Source: Pseudomonadota bacterium (GTDB taxonomy: Bacteria; Pseudomonadota; Alphaproteobacteria; Acetobacterales; Acetobacteraceae). Taken from it: 64,000 nt of DNA. The DNA lies in NCBI GenBank assembly GCA_021809435.1, contig JAKBAD010000003.1, positions 1-64,000 of the forward strand, given 5' to 3'. Below are positions 35,829 to 44,882 of the stretch, one piece after another. Under the pieces are notes generated by a model that saw only the letters and a program-made list of their open reading frames with translations, was not told the origin of the DNA and did not search any database. Numbering within the stretch: position 1 is the stretch's first letter; each line of letters begins with the position of its first letter. A program made the position numbers and the translations under genes.

Positions 35829-36962
35829 TTACTCGGCCGCCACGACCTTGGCGGCCGGCTTGGTCTTGATGAAATCCTCGGTCATCTCATAGGCGACATC
35901 GTCGGTGAACTGCGCGGGCGGGTGCTTGCAGAAAAAGGCCGAGGGGCCGGTGAGCACGCCGCCGATGCCGGCATCGAGCGCGATTTTGCAGCAGCGGACC
36001 ATGTCGATCACCACGCCGGCGGAATTCGGGCTGTCTTGCACCGAGAGGCGCAGCTCGAGGTCGAGCGGGACATCGCCGAACATATGGCCTTCCATGCGGA
36101 TGAAGCAGACCTTGTTGTCGTTCTGCCAGGGCACGTAATCGCTGGGGCCGATATGGATGTTCTCGGCCTCCAGGCGCTTCTTGGTGACCGACTGCACGGC
36201 CTCGGTCTTCGACTTCTTCTTGGAGACCAGGCGCTCCTGGTTCTTCATGTTCAGGAAGTCGGTGTTGCCGCCGGTGTTGAGCTGGTAGGTGCGCAGCAGC
36301 TTGATGCCGCGCTTGGCGAACAGGTCGGTCAGGACGCGGTGGGTGATGGTGGCGCCGACCTGGGATTTGATGTCATCGCCGATGATGGGCACGTTGCGGT
36401 CGGCGAATTTTTTGGCGTAGGCCGGGTCGGAGGCGATGAACACCGGCATGTTGTTGACGAAGCCGATGCCGGCCTCGAGCGCGCAATCGGCGTAGAACCG
36501 CGCGGCGGCCTCGGAGCCGACGGGCATGTAGTTGAGCAGCACATCGACCTTGCGGTCCTTGAGGATGGCGACGATCTCGTCCTGGCTCAGCTCGGGCGCG
36601 GTCGAGCGGAGGAAGGTGCGGTCATCCTCGTAATTTGCCATATGGGGGGAAATGCCGTCGAGCACCTGACCCATTTGCACGATGACGCCGCTCTCGGGGA
36701 TGTTGGGCTCGAACACCACGCAGCAATTGGGCTTGGCGAAAATGGCGGTGGCGACATCCTGGCCAACCTTGCGGGCATCGACATCGAACGCCGCCACCAC
36801 CTTGATGTCACACGGGCGGAAGCCGCCGATTTCGGTGTGCATGAGGCCGACCACGCCGGTTTCGCAGCGCTCGGGCGTGTAATAATGCAGCCCCTGGATG
36901 AGCGCGCTGGCGCAATTCCCGAGACCGGCGATCGCGATGCGGATGCCGTCTTTCTTAGCCAT
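35829..36962 (-). CDS. ino1: myo-Inositol-1-phosphate synthase (short bacterial/archaeal type)
   Basis: This 377-residue NAD enzyme cyclises glucose-6-phosphate to inositol-1-phosphate. Seen are the Rossmann start IAIAGLGNCASALIQGLHYY (about 9-28), LNYMPVGSEAAARFYADCAL, FVNNMPVFIASD and the active-site stretch GDDIKSQVGATITHRVL with its lysine (about 205-221). The ATG at 36962 is chosen because GAGG precedes it and the NAD-binding motif then starts normally. As first gene of a tight three-gene unit it supplies the inositol phosphate for the next two enzymes. Confidence 0.92.
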   Translation of the reverse strand: MAKKDGIRIAIAGLGNCASALIQGLHYYTPERCETGVVGLMHTEIGGFRPCDIKVVAAFDVDARKVGQDVATAIFAKPNCCVVFEPNIPESGVIVQMGQVLDGISPHMANYEDDRTFLRSTAPELSQDEIVAILKDRKVDVLLNYMPVGSEAAARFYADCALEAGIGFVNNMPVFIASDPAYAKKFADRNVPIIGDDIKSQVGATITHRVLTDLFAKRGIKLLRTYQLNTGGNTDFLNMKNQERLVSKKKSKTEAVQSVTKKRLEAENIHIGPSDYVPWQNDNKVCFIRMEGHMFGDVPLDLELRLSVQDSPNSAGVVIDMVRCCKIALDAGIGGVLTGPSAFFCKHPPAQFTDDVAYEMTEDFIKTKPAAKVVAAE

Positions 36963-37262
36963 GATCAACCTCGTTCCAATCAACGTCTGAGCGCCATGGC
37001 GCGCGGACGCCACGGTTTGGACCAGGGGCGGCCGCGCGCGGGAGCGCGGCCGGCTGGCCCTGACGCAATGTTAAGCTTCAGCCGTAACTACCCGTTCGGG
37101 GCGTGTGTCGCAAGTGTGACGCGAGCAGCGGGCGGCTGGGCGGGGCGCGCGGCCGTGACATGGTGTGAAAGACTTGTTTACCGCCCGCTTTTGCCGTGGC
37201 GCATTGCGTTCGGGGCGTCAGTCTGTTAGCCCGGACAATCGTGACACGATACGCGCCCCAGA
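36963..37262. promoter_or_regulatory. Divergent promoter region between ino1 and acsR
   Basis: These 300 bases separate the leftward inositol operon from the rightward acsR-cerR pair and must hold both promoters. An 11-base direct repeat GTTCGGGGCGT is at 37094-37104 and 37208-37218, one near each side of the region; it could be a shared regulator site. No clear -35/-10 pair was identified. No reading frame is credible here. Confidence 0.4.
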
Positions 37263-39014
37263 ATGACTGAGCTTCAAGCTGTTTTCCGTGCAGAGCCCCC
37301 ATTGCGGAGGGCCGATTTCGGTACCATCGCCGAGGCGCTGGATTATGCCGCCCGCACCTCGCGGGGGATGAATTTTTACTCCGGCAAGGGGGTGCTGATC
37401 GAGGCGCTGCCCTACGTCACCCTGCGCGCGCAGGCGCAGGCGCTGGCCCGCAAGCTGCTGGGCGCCGGGCTGAAGCCGGGCGAGACGGTGGGGCTGGTGG
37501 CCGAAAGCGATGGCGATTTCGCCCGCGCCTTCTATGCCTGCCAATATGCCGGGCTGATTCCCGCGCCGCTGCCGCTGCCCGCGGCCTTTGGCGGCCGCGA
37601 GGGCTATATTGCCCATTTGCGCCGCATGCTGGAGCGCGCCCATGCCAGGGCGCTGTTTGGGCCCGAGGTGCTGGCCGGGTGGATGAGCGAGATCGAGGGG
37701 CTGGAGGGGCTGAAATTCTGCGGCCCCTATGCGCTGCTGCAAGACGCCCCCGAGGCCGAGACCCTGCCCGCCCAGGACCCGCACGCGCTGGCTTATCTGC
37801 AATTCTCCTCGGGCTCGACGCGGTTTCCCCACGGCGTGGCGGTGACCCAGGCGGCTTTCATGGCCAATGCCCGCCACATGGCCGCCTATGGGCTGAAAGT
37901 GACCGAGGCCGACCATGCCGTGACCTGGCTGCCCTTTTACCACGATATGGGGCTGGTGGGGTTTTTCCTCATGCCCATGAGCTGCCAGGTGGGGGTGGAG
38001 GTGCTGGCCACCCGCGATTTCGCCCGCCGGCCGCTGCTGTGGCTGGAGCTGATCGGGCGCACGGGGGCGACCATCTCGTTCAGCCCGTCTTTTGGCTATG
38101 AATTATGCGTGCGCCGGGCGGAGACGGCCTCGACCGAGGGGCTCGACCTCTCGCGTTGGCGCGCGGCGGGCATTGGCGGCGATATGGTGCGCCCCGGCGT
38201 GCTCACCCGCTTCGCCGCCCGCTTCGCGGGCAATGGCTTCGCCCACACCGCCTTTGTGCCCAGCTATGGCATGGCCGAGGCGACGCTGGCGCTCTCCTTC
38301 ACGCCGCTGGGCGTGGGCGCGGTGACCGATGTGATCGACGGCGCCGTGCTCGAGGCCGAGCACCGCGCCCTGCCCGCCACGGCCGCCACCCAGCGCGTGC
38401 GCGCCTTTGTGCGCTGCGGGCGGATGCTGCCCAACCATGAGGCCGAGATACGCGACGAGGCCGGGGCGCTGGCGCCCGAGCGCGTGGTGGGGCGGATTTA
38501 TGTGCGCGGCCCCAGCCTGATGGAAGGCTATTTCGACAGCCCCGCGGAGACCGAGGCCGTGCTGAGCGCGGATGGGTGGCTGGACACTGGCGATCTGGGC
38601 TATTGGGTGGGCGATGAGCTGGTGATCACCGGGCGGGCGAAAGACCTGATTCTGGTCAATGGCCGCAATGTCTGGCCGCAGGACCTGGAATGGACGGCGG
38701 AGGCCGAATTTGGGCCGCTGCGCAGCGGCGATGTGGCGGTGGTTTCGGTGGATCAGGGCGAGGCCGAGGAGGTGGTGGTGCTGGTGCAGTGCCGCGTGCT
38801 CGAGCGCGAGGCGCGCGAGGCGCTGCGGGGCGAGATCGGCAAGTTCTTCCGCGGCCGCTTTGGGCTGGAGACCCGCGTGGTGCTGGTGCCGCCGCGCAGC
38901 CTGCCCCAGACCTCGAGCGGCAAGCTCTCGCGCTCGAAGGCCAAGGCCATGTATCTGGCCGGCGCGTTTGGCGCCGAGGCCAAGGCGCTGGAGCCGACCC
39001 CGGACGCGGCATGA
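37263..39014 (+). CDS. acsR: Fatty acyl-AMP ligase/acyl-ACP synthetase of the ceramide cluster
   Basis: This 583-residue ANL enzyme activates a fatty acid with ATP. The phosphate loop is LQFSSGSTRFPHGVAVTQ (about 178-195); TWLPFYHDMGLVGFF, PSYGMAEATLAL, WLDTGDLGYW and the C-terminal lysine in QTSSGKLSR follow. These forms are typical of fatty acyl-AMP ligases, which load acyl groups on carrier proteins. In Caulobacter the homologous gene (AcsR) supports ceramide synthesis with AcpR, and an acpR candidate is 3.3 kb downstream. It overlaps cerR by 4 bp. Confidence 0.8.
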   Translation: MTELQAVFRAEPPLRRADFGTIAEALDYAARTSRGMNFYSGKGVLIEALPYVTLRAQAQALARKLLGAGLKPGETVGLVAESDGDFARAFYACQYAGLIPAPLPLPAAFGGREGYIAHLRRMLERAHARALFGPEVLAGWMSEIEGLEGLKFCGPYALLQDAPEAETLPAQDPHALAYLQFSSGSTRFPHGVAVTQAAFMANARHMAAYGLKVTEADHAVTWLPFYHDMGLVGFFLMPMSCQVGVEVLATRDFARRPLLWLELIGRTGATISFSPSFGYELCVRRAETASTEGLDLSRWRAAGIGGDMVRPGVLTRFAARFAGNGFAHTAFVPSYGMAEATLALSFTPLGVGAVTDVIDGAVLEAEHRALPATAATQRVRAFVRCGRMLPNHEAEIRDEAGALAPERVVGRIYVRGPSLMEGYFDSPAETEAVLSADGWLDTGDLGYWVGDELVITGRAKDLILVNGRNVWPQDLEWTAEAEFGPLRSGDVAVVSVDQGEAEEVVVLVQCRVLEREAREALRGEIGKFFRGRFGLETRVVLVPPRSLPQTSSGKLSRSKAKAMYLAGAFGAEAKALEPTPDAA

Positions 39015-39931
39015 CAGCCCCGCGCGCCGCGCTGACCGGCGCGAGCGGGTTTTTGGGCGGGCATGTGCTGGCGGCCTTGCGCGGGCGGGGCGTTGCGGTG
39101 CGCGCGCTGGTGCGGCGCGCGGCGGCGCTGGAGGCCGAGCTGGTGCGCGGCACGCTCGCGGATGAGGCGGCGCTGGCCCGGCTGGTGGCGGGGGCCGATG
39201 TGGTTGTGCATGTGGCGGGCGCGGTGAAGGCGCGCGGGCGGGCGGAGTTTTTCGCCGTGAACGCCCATGCCGCCGGGCGGCTGGCCCGCGTGACCCGCGA
39301 GCTGGCGCCAAAGGCGCGGTTTGTGCTCATTTCATCGCTGGCGGCGCGCGAGCCGGGGCTTTCGGATTATGCCGCCAGCAAGCGCGCGGGCGAGGAGGCG
39401 GTGCGCGCCGTGTATGGCGAGGAGGCGCTGATTTTGCGCCCGCCCGCGCTCTACGGCCCGTATGACCGTGAAACCCTGGCGCTGTTCAAGGTCGCGCGCC
39501 TGAGGCTGGTGCCGCTGACCGGGCGCGGGCGGGCGGCGATGATGTATGGCGCGGATGCCGGGGAGGCCGTGGCGGCGGCGGCGCTGGGCGAGCGGGCGGG
39601 GTGTTTCGCGCTCGCCGATGAGCGGCCCGAGGGCTATGAAATGGCCGAGATTTTGCGCGCGGCGGCGGCGGCGCAGGGGCGCGCGCCGTGGGCGCTGCTG
39701 CCGGTGCCGGGCTTGGTGTTGCGCGGGCTTGGGGGGCTGAACGGGGCGTTGGGCGCGCTGAGCGGCCGGGCGGTGATGTTCACGGCTGGCAAGGCGCGCG
39801 AGCTGGCGCACCCGGATTGGGCCGTGGGGCCGGATGAGCTGCTGCCCCGCGAGGTGTATGCGCCCCGCACCAGCCTGGGGGAGGGGTTTGCGGAGAGCGT
39901 TTCGTGGTACCGGGCGCAAGGCTGGCTGTAG
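39011..39931 (+). CDS. cerR: NAD(P)-dependent epimerase-type ceramide reductase
   Basis: This 306-residue extended short-chain dehydrogenase has the Rossmann motif TGASGFLG (9-16), catalytic Tyr120/Lys124 (YAASK) and a serine pair at 108-109. Its Caulobacter counterpart CerR reduces the 3-keto group of the sphingoid lipid. Start ATG lies in the ATGA overlap with acsR. Only the tight link to acsR and nearby spt separates this from generic NAD-dependent epimerases, so the specific role is an inference with good context. Confidence 0.8.
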   Translation: MTAPRAALTGASGFLGGHVLAALRGRGVAVRALVRRAAALEAELVRGTLADEAALARLVAGADVVVHVAGAVKARGRAEFFAVNAHAAGRLARVTRELAPKARFVLISSLAAREPGLSDYAASKRAGEEAVRAVYGEEALILRPPALYGPYDRETLALFKVARLRLVPLTGRGRAAMMYGADAGEAVAAAALGERAGCFALADERPEGYEMAEILRAAAAAQGRAPWALLPVPGLVLRGLGGLNGALGALSGRAVMFTAGKARELAHPDWAVGPDELLPREVYAPRTSLGEGFAESVSWYRAQGWL

Positions 39932-39952
39932 CGGGCGGGGAGGGGCTGGCCG

Positions 39953-41047
39953 CTATGTCGCCCGCCGGCGGGTGAGGTGGTTTTGCTGCTGACTGAGCAG
40001 GCTGAGCGCGATGATCAGCAGCAGGGTGCTGGGCAGCAGGGCGGTGAGCGGGGCGGGCAGGGCCAGGCGCTCGCCGGTTTGGGTGATGAGCTGCTGGCAT
40101 AGCTCGAAGGCCAGCCCGATGAGCGCGCCGATGAACAAGGGCCGCCCGGCATTGGTTTGGCGTGGCGCGCCAAAGCCGAAGGGGGCGGCGATGAGCACCA
40201 TGGCCAGCGCGCTGAGCGGCAGGCTGAGCAGCGCCCACAGGCTTTGCTCGTAGCGCGAGACCTCGGCGCCTTGCTGGTGGCCGGCATGGATGAAGCGGAT
40301 GAGCGAGAGCGGCGAGAGCGCGGCGGGGGGCAGGGAGAGCAGGCGCATCTGGCGGGTGGTTAAAAAGGGTGTCCAGCTTTGGGTGGGGTGATCGGCGGTG
40401 GTGATGATGCCCGAGGGGGTGATGTCGGTTTCCTGCACCTGCACCAGAGTCCAGGTGCCATCGGGGGCGATGGTGGCGCGCTTGGCATGCAGGGCGGTGG
40501 TGAGCTGGCCGTCGGGGGTGAAGGCGTAAATATCGATCTGCTGGGGGGTGTTGTCGTAATTGAAGCGGCGGACGTTGAGATATTGCCCCTCATGCTCGGC
40601 CCAGAAGCCACCATTGGCCAGCACCGGGGCGCCGGGGCCAAGCGCCTGGGCCTGATGGGTTTGGGCGATGAACTGCGCCGCCGGCACCACGAATTGCGCC
40701 AGCCCCAGAATCACCAGGGTGAGCGGCAGCACCAGCCGGGCCTGGGCGCCGATGAGCCGGGCGGGCGGGTGGCCGAGCGCCTGGAAGGCTTGCAGCTCGG
40801 ACCAGCGGGCGAGGCTGCCCAGTGCCAGAAGGCAGGCCAGCAGCAGCGCCACGGGGCTGAGCGTGACAAAGCGCCCCGGCGCGGTGAGCAGGGTGTTGAG
40901 CAGGGCATCGGTGACATGATAGCCGCCGCTGCCCACCAGCGAGAGCTGGGAGACGAAGCCGAACAGGCTGACCAGCCCCGTGATGCCGGCCGAGACCAAC
41001 ATAAACAGCCGGGCGGTGAGGCCGCCGAGATAGCGCTCGAGCGTCAT
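39953..41047 (-). CDS. LptG-like permease of the LptF/LptG family
   Basis: A 364-residue inner-membrane protein with an N-terminal cytoplasmic start (MTLERYLGGLTARLF), three helices, a periplasmic beta domain (about 150-270, including GGFWAEHEGQYLNVRRF) and three C-terminal helices. This is the YjgP/YjgQ architecture of the LPS exporter permeases. The ATG overlaps the stop of the partner gene (ATGA). It ends 21 bp from convergent cerR. Canonical lptF/lptG usually lie near other envelope genes; here they are embedded among ceramide genes, so a sphingolipid-dedicated role is plausible. No LptB ATPase gene is present. Confidence 0.8.
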   Translation of the reverse strand: MTLERYLGGLTARLFMLVSAGITGLVSLFGFVSQLSLVGSGGYHVTDALLNTLLTAPGRFVTLSPVALLLACLLALGSLARWSELQAFQALGHPPARLIGAQARLVLPLTLVILGLAQFVVPAAQFIAQTHQAQALGPGAPVLANGGFWAEHEGQYLNVRRFNYDNTPQQIDIYAFTPDGQLTTALHAKRATIAPDGTWTLVQVQETDITPSGIITTADHPTQSWTPFLTTRQMRLLSLPPAALSPLSLIRFIHAGHQQGAEVSRYEQSLWALLSLPLSALAMVLIAAPFGFGAPRQTNAGRPLFIGALIGLAFELCQQLITQTGERLALPAPLTALLPSTLLLIIALSLLSQQQNHLTRRRAT

Positions 41048-42123
41048 GCGCGGCGCGACAGGGGGAGGCTGGGCCAGAGCGAGAGCCCGAGCGTGACCAG
41101 CGCCAGCGTCAGCGGCGCCACCCACAGGCCGGGAAAGGCCGGCAGATGGCCATATTGCACCCAGGTGCGCGCCGCGCTGCAGAACAGATAATAGCCGATA
41201 TAGAGCAGCACGGCGGGCAGGAAGCGGGTGAGGCGGTTTTGGCGCGGGCGGGCGCGCGAGAGCGGCACGGCGAGCAGGGCCAGCAAAATGGTCGAGAGGG
41301 GGGTGGAAAGCCGCCATTGCAGCTCGGCGATGTCGGCGGAGTCACCGCTATGCAGCAAACGCCCGAGGCTGGCGACCACCGGGCTGTAGCCGGGGGAGCC
41401 GATGGCTTCCTCGTTGACGTTCAGCTCCAGCCCCTGGGAGGCGACGATTTGGTTTTTGAGGGGGGATTGGGGGTAGAGGTCGTAGATATGGGCGTTTTGC
41501 AGATAGACGCGGTCGGTGGTGCGGGCGTTGCCGTCGTGCAGGGGGGCGGCGAGCTGGGCGAAGACCAGCTCGGCATGGTCGGAAAGCTGGCGGCGCACGA
41601 ATACGTCCTGCGCGGGGCCGCCATGGCCCTCGCGGTGGGTGATGAAAATGACCTGAGCGCCATCGGCGCTGGTGTAGAAAATGCCCGCGCGCAGGGCATC
41701 GACATCGAGGGAGAAGGCCGCTTGCCAGCTCAGGATGTGGGATTCGCGGTAGGCCCAGGGGCGGACGAAGGCCGATAACAGCCCAACCCCCAGCGCCACC
41801 GTGAGCGCGAAGCCCAGCACGGCGCGCGCCAGCTCGGCCGGGGAAATGCCAAGTGCCGCCATGGCGATGGTTTCGGATGCGCCGGCCAGCCGGGCGAGGG
41901 CCAGCAGCACCGAGAGATAGAGCGCGATGGGGATGAGCACATCGAGCGCGATGAGCAGCTTGAGGGCCGAGAGCGCCAGCAGGGTGAGCGGGGGCATCAG
42001 GCCGGCGGCGGAATCGGCCAGCTCCTCGGCCATGCCGTAGAAGGCGAACAGCACGCCGAGCAGCCCCAGAATCGCCGCCAGGGGTTTTGCAATCTCGGAG
42101 GTGAGGTAGCGCGTGATGACCAA
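41044..42123 (-). CDS. LptF-like permease of the LptF/LptG family
   Basis: This 359-residue protein begins VITRYLTSEIAKPLAAILGL, as LptF proteins do, followed by a periplasmic jellyroll region and paired C-terminal helices (LPAVLLYIGYYLFC). The start is not certain: no ATG or GTG fits, and a TTG at 42123 gives the standard N-terminus. It faces acpR across a 159-bp divergent gap and is coupled to the LptG-like gene. LptF/LptG form the membrane part of an ABC transporter that extracts lipids from the inner membrane. Confidence 0.77.
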   Translation of the reverse strand: MVITRYLTSEIAKPLAAILGLLGVLFAFYGMAEELADSAAGLMPPLTLLALSALKLLIALDVLIPIALYLSVLLALARLAGASETIAMAALGISPAELARAVLGFALTVALGVGLLSAFVRPWAYRESHILSWQAAFSLDVDALRAGIFYTSADGAQVIFITHREGHGGPAQDVFVRRQLSDHAELVFAQLAAPLHDGNARTTDRVYLQNAHIYDLYPQSPLKNQIVASQGLELNVNEEAIGSPGYSPVVASLGRLLHSGDSADIAELQWRLSTPLSTILLALLAVPLSRARPRQNRLTRFLPAVLLYIGYYLFCSAARTWVQYGHLPAFPGLWVAPLTLALVTLGLSLWPSLPLSRRA

Positions 42124-42282
42124 GACCGCCCGTGCCCTTAAAGCGCGCCCTGGGTGAGAGGGCGCGCAAATGGCGTGCTCTTTAAATAATCCACCTGGGC
42201 CTGTATAGCTTGAGGAAAGCTTTATCATCGGCGCCAGGGGCCAGCTTGCCCTTTGCGCGCAGGACAGGACTGGCCACAAGAC

Positions 42283-42534
42283 ATGAGCGATAATGACGCC
42301 GAGCTGAAGACCGTGATTTTCGAGACCCTGCGCGCCGCCCTGACCAAACCGGCGGAGCTGAGCGAGGCGACCCATATCGTCGATGATCTGGGGTTGGATT
42401 CGGTGGCGGTGATGGATTTTGTCATGGAGATCGAGGACCGGCTCGACCTGTCGGTGCCGCTCGACAAGATCGCCGAGATTCAGACGCTGGGGGATTTGCT
42501 GACCGTGCTGCGCGGGCTCAAGGCCGGCGCTTAA
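42283..42534 (+). CDS. acpR: Acyl carrier protein of the ceramide cluster
   Basis: The 83-residue acidic protein has the phosphopantetheine attachment motif DDLGLDSVAVMDF with Ser40. It should carry the acyl chain for the adjacent palmitoyltransferase, which starts 4 bp after its stop. In Caulobacter a dedicated carrier (AcpR) lies beside spt in the same way. The ATG at 42283 was chosen over an upstream in-frame ATG because family members begin a few residues before the first helix. Confidence 0.86.
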   Translation: MSDNDAELKTVIFETLRAALTKPAELSEATHIVDDLGLDSVAVMDFVMEIEDRLDLSVPLDKIAEIQTLGDLLTVLRGLKAGA

Positions 42535-42538
42535 GCCC

Positions 42539-43753
42539 ATGGCGCTGCTGGATAAATATGCCGCGCTGGGCGCGCAATACGCGCAGGTTGAGGCGCAGGG
42601 CGCGAACCCGTTCAATGTCACGTTCGAGGCGATGATCTCGGCCACCGAGGGGCGCTATCGCGGCAAGCCGGTGCTGCTGCTGGGGACCAATAATTATCTT
42701 GGCCTGACCTATGACCCCGAGGTGGTGGAGGCCGCGCTGGCCGCCACCCGCGCCGAGGGCACGGGCACCACGGGATCGCGCATCGCCAATGGCTCTTATG
42801 GCGGGCATAAGGGGCTGGAGACCGAGCTGGCGGCGTTTTATGGCCGCAAGCATGGCATGGTGTTCACCACCGGCTATCAGGCCAATCTGGGCATGCTCTC
42901 GGTGCTGGCGGGCAAGGATGACCATCTGATTCTGGATGCGGATTCGCATGCCTCGATTTATGACGGGGCCAAGCTGGGCACTGCCCAGGTGACGCGCTTT
43001 CGCCATAACAGCCCCGAGGATCTGGATGCGCGGCTGCGCCGGCTGGATGGCACGCCGGGCGAGAAGGTGATTGTCGTCGAGGGGATTTACTCGATGCTGG
43101 GCGACACCGCGCCGCTGAAGGAATTCGCCGAGGTGAAGCGCAAATGGGGCGCTTATCTGGTGGTGGATGAGGCGCACTCGCTGGGGGTGCTGGGCGCCAC
43201 CGGGCGCGGGCTGGCCGAGGCCGCCGGGGTGGAGGGCGATGTCGATTTCATCGTCGGCACCTTCTCGAAGAGCCTGGCCGGGGTTGGGGGGTTTTGCGTC
43301 AGCGATATCGAGGGGTTCGATGTGCTGCGGGTGGCGACGCGGCCTTATATGTTCACCGCCTCGCTGCCGCCCGGCGTGATTGCCGCGACGCGCGCCGCCC
43401 TGGCCGCGCTGCGCGCCCGCCCCGAACTGCGCGCGCGGCTGAACGAGAATGCCGTGCGGCTTTATAACGGGCTGGCCCGGCTGGGCTTTGCCCTGGGGCC
43501 CGAGCCCAACCCGGTGGTTTCGGCCATTATGCCAAGCCCCGAGGTGGCGTTTGCCTTCTGGGCCAGGCTGCTCGAGGCCGGGCTTTATACCAATGTCAGC
43601 CTGCCGCCGGCCACGCCCAAGGGGCTGGCGCTGCTGCGCTCGAGCGTGAGCGCGGCGCATGGCGCGGCGCAGATTGACCAGGCGATTGGCATGTTCGAGG
43701 CGGTGGGCCGGGAGATGGGGATTATCGGCGCGGATGCGCCCATTGCCGGGTGA
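42539..43753 (+). CDS. spt: Serine palmitoyltransferase (PLP, alpha-oxoamine synthase family)
   Basis: This 404-residue enzyme condenses serine with an acyl thioester to 3-ketosphinganine, the first step of sphingolipid synthesis. Motifs are LLGTNNYLGLTYDPEV (48-63), GTGTTGSRIANGSYGGHKGLE, DEAHSLGVLGATGRG and the PLP lysine in GTFSKSLAGVGGF near residue 244. Soluble, without membrane segments, as in bacterial SPTs. The preceding carrier-protein gene supports acyl-ACP as the donor. KBL and AONS are related enzymes, but operon context decides for SPT. Confidence 0.87.
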   Translation: MALLDKYAALGAQYAQVEAQGANPFNVTFEAMISATEGRYRGKPVLLLGTNNYLGLTYDPEVVEAALAATRAEGTGTTGSRIANGSYGGHKGLETELAAFYGRKHGMVFTTGYQANLGMLSVLAGKDDHLILDADSHASIYDGAKLGTAQVTRFRHNSPEDLDARLRRLDGTPGEKVIVVEGIYSMLGDTAPLKEFAEVKRKWGAYLVVDEAHSLGVLGATGRGLAEAAGVEGDVDFIVGTFSKSLAGVGGFCVSDIEGFDVLRVATRPYMFTASLPPGVIAATRAALAALRARPELRARLNENAVRLYNGLARLGFALGPEPNPVVSAIMPSPEVAFAFWARLLEAGLYTNVSLPPATPKGLALLRSSVSAAHGAAQIDQAIGMFEAVGREMGIIGADAPIAG

Positions 43754-43757
43754 GGCG

Positions 43758-44882
43758 ATGAGCGCGCCGGTCGCGCTGATTCTGCGCCATAATCTGTTCC
43801 GGCGCTCGGAGCCGTTCATTACCCAGCAGGCCGGGGCGTTTGCGCGCTACCGGCCGCTTTATTTGGGCCGGTTGCGCTATGGCCCGGCGCCGGGTGAGGC
43901 CTTGGCGCTCGAGGATCTGGCGCCGCGCTTTAAATATGGGCTGGCGGCGTGGCAGATGCTGAGCCGCGATGTTGGGCCCTATATGCGCTTGCTGGCCGGG
44001 CGGCGGGTGGCGGTGGTGCACGCGCATTTTGGCATTGAGGGCGCTTATGCGCTGCCCCTGGCCGCGCGGCTGAACGCGCCGCTGGTAACCACGTTTCATG
44101 GGTTTGACGCCACGCTGGGCACGGCCGGGCTGCTCTCCTCGCCCGCCTGGGCGGCTTATCCGTTTTTGCGCGGGCGGCTGGCGCGGCGGGGCGATTTGTT
44201 TTTGTGCGTGTCGGATTTCATCCGGGGCAAGCTGCTGGCGCAGGGGTTTCCGGCGGAGAAGACCCGCGTGCATTATATCGGCGTGGATACCGCGCGCCTG
44301 ACGCCCCGCGCGGCGGGCGGGGATGAGGGGTTTGTGCTGCATGTGGCCCGGCTGGTGGAGGTCAAGGGCACGGAATATCTGCTCCGCGCCGTAGCCAAAA
44401 TGGCGCGCCCGCCCCGGCTGGTGATGATTGGCGAGGGGCCGCTGCGCGCGCGGCTGGCGGCGCTGGCGGGAGAGCTGGGGGTGCGGGCCGAGTTTCTGGG
44501 CGCCATGGCGCATGAGGAGGTGCTGGGCTGGATGCGCCGCGCCGGAGTGCTGGTGCTGCCTTCGGTGCGCACGAGATCGGGGCGCGAGGAGGGCCTGGGC
44601 ATGGTGACGCTGGAGGCGGCGGCGCTGGGCGTGCCGGTGATTGGCGCCGATGTTGGCGGGATTGGCGAGGCGGTGGCGGACGGGGTGAGCGGGTTTTTGG
44701 TGCCCTCCCGTGACCCCGAGGCCCTGGCCGCGCGGCTGGAGCTGGTGCTGGGCGATGCGGCGCTGCGCGCGCGGCTGGGCGCGGGCGGGCGGGCGCGGGT
44801 GGTGGCGGGGTTCGACCTTGCTCGCCAGAGCGCGGCGCTGGAGGCGATGTATGACGAGTTGCGGGCCGCCCGTGCGCGCTGA
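43758..44882 (+). CDS. GT4-family glycosyltransferase downstream of spt
   Basis: A 374-residue GT-B enzyme: N-terminal acceptor domain with HAHFGIEGAYALPLAARL and TTFHGFDAT, C-terminal nucleotide-sugar domain with VLHVARLVEVKGTEYLLRA and REEGLGMVTLEAAALGVPVIG, the E-x7-E retaining motif of family GT4. The ATG at 43758 follows spt by 4 bp with GAGG before it. The next gene, overlapping by 11 bp, is a PIG-L deacetylase, the combination found in MshA/MshB of mycothiol synthesis and in GPI-anchor formation. I infer GlcNAc transfer to inositol, free or lipid-linked; sugar identity is not visible. Confidence 0.82.
   Translation: MSAPVALILRHNLFRRSEPFITQQAGAFARYRPLYLGRLRYGPAPGEALALEDLAPRFKYGLAAWQMLSRDVGPYMRLLAGRRVAVVHAHFGIEGAYALPLAARLNAPLVTTFHGFDATLGTAGLLSSPAWAAYPFLRGRLARRGDLFLCVSDFIRGKLLAQGFPAEKTRVHYIGVDTARLTPRAAGGDEGFVLHVARLVEVKGTEYLLRAVAKMARPPRLVMIGEGPLRARLAALAGELGVRAEFLGAMAHEEVLGWMRRAGVLVLPSVRTRSGREEGLGMVTLEAAALGVPVIGADVGGIGEAVADGVSGFLVPSRDPEALAARLELVLGDAALRARLGAGGRARVVAGFDLARQSAALEAMYDELRAARAR

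Noticed and set aside
35361-37229. 622-codon plus-strand frame over the nucleotidyltransferase and inositol-phosphate synthase genes
   Set aside because: It spans two real genes and their gap and shows no recognisable domain.
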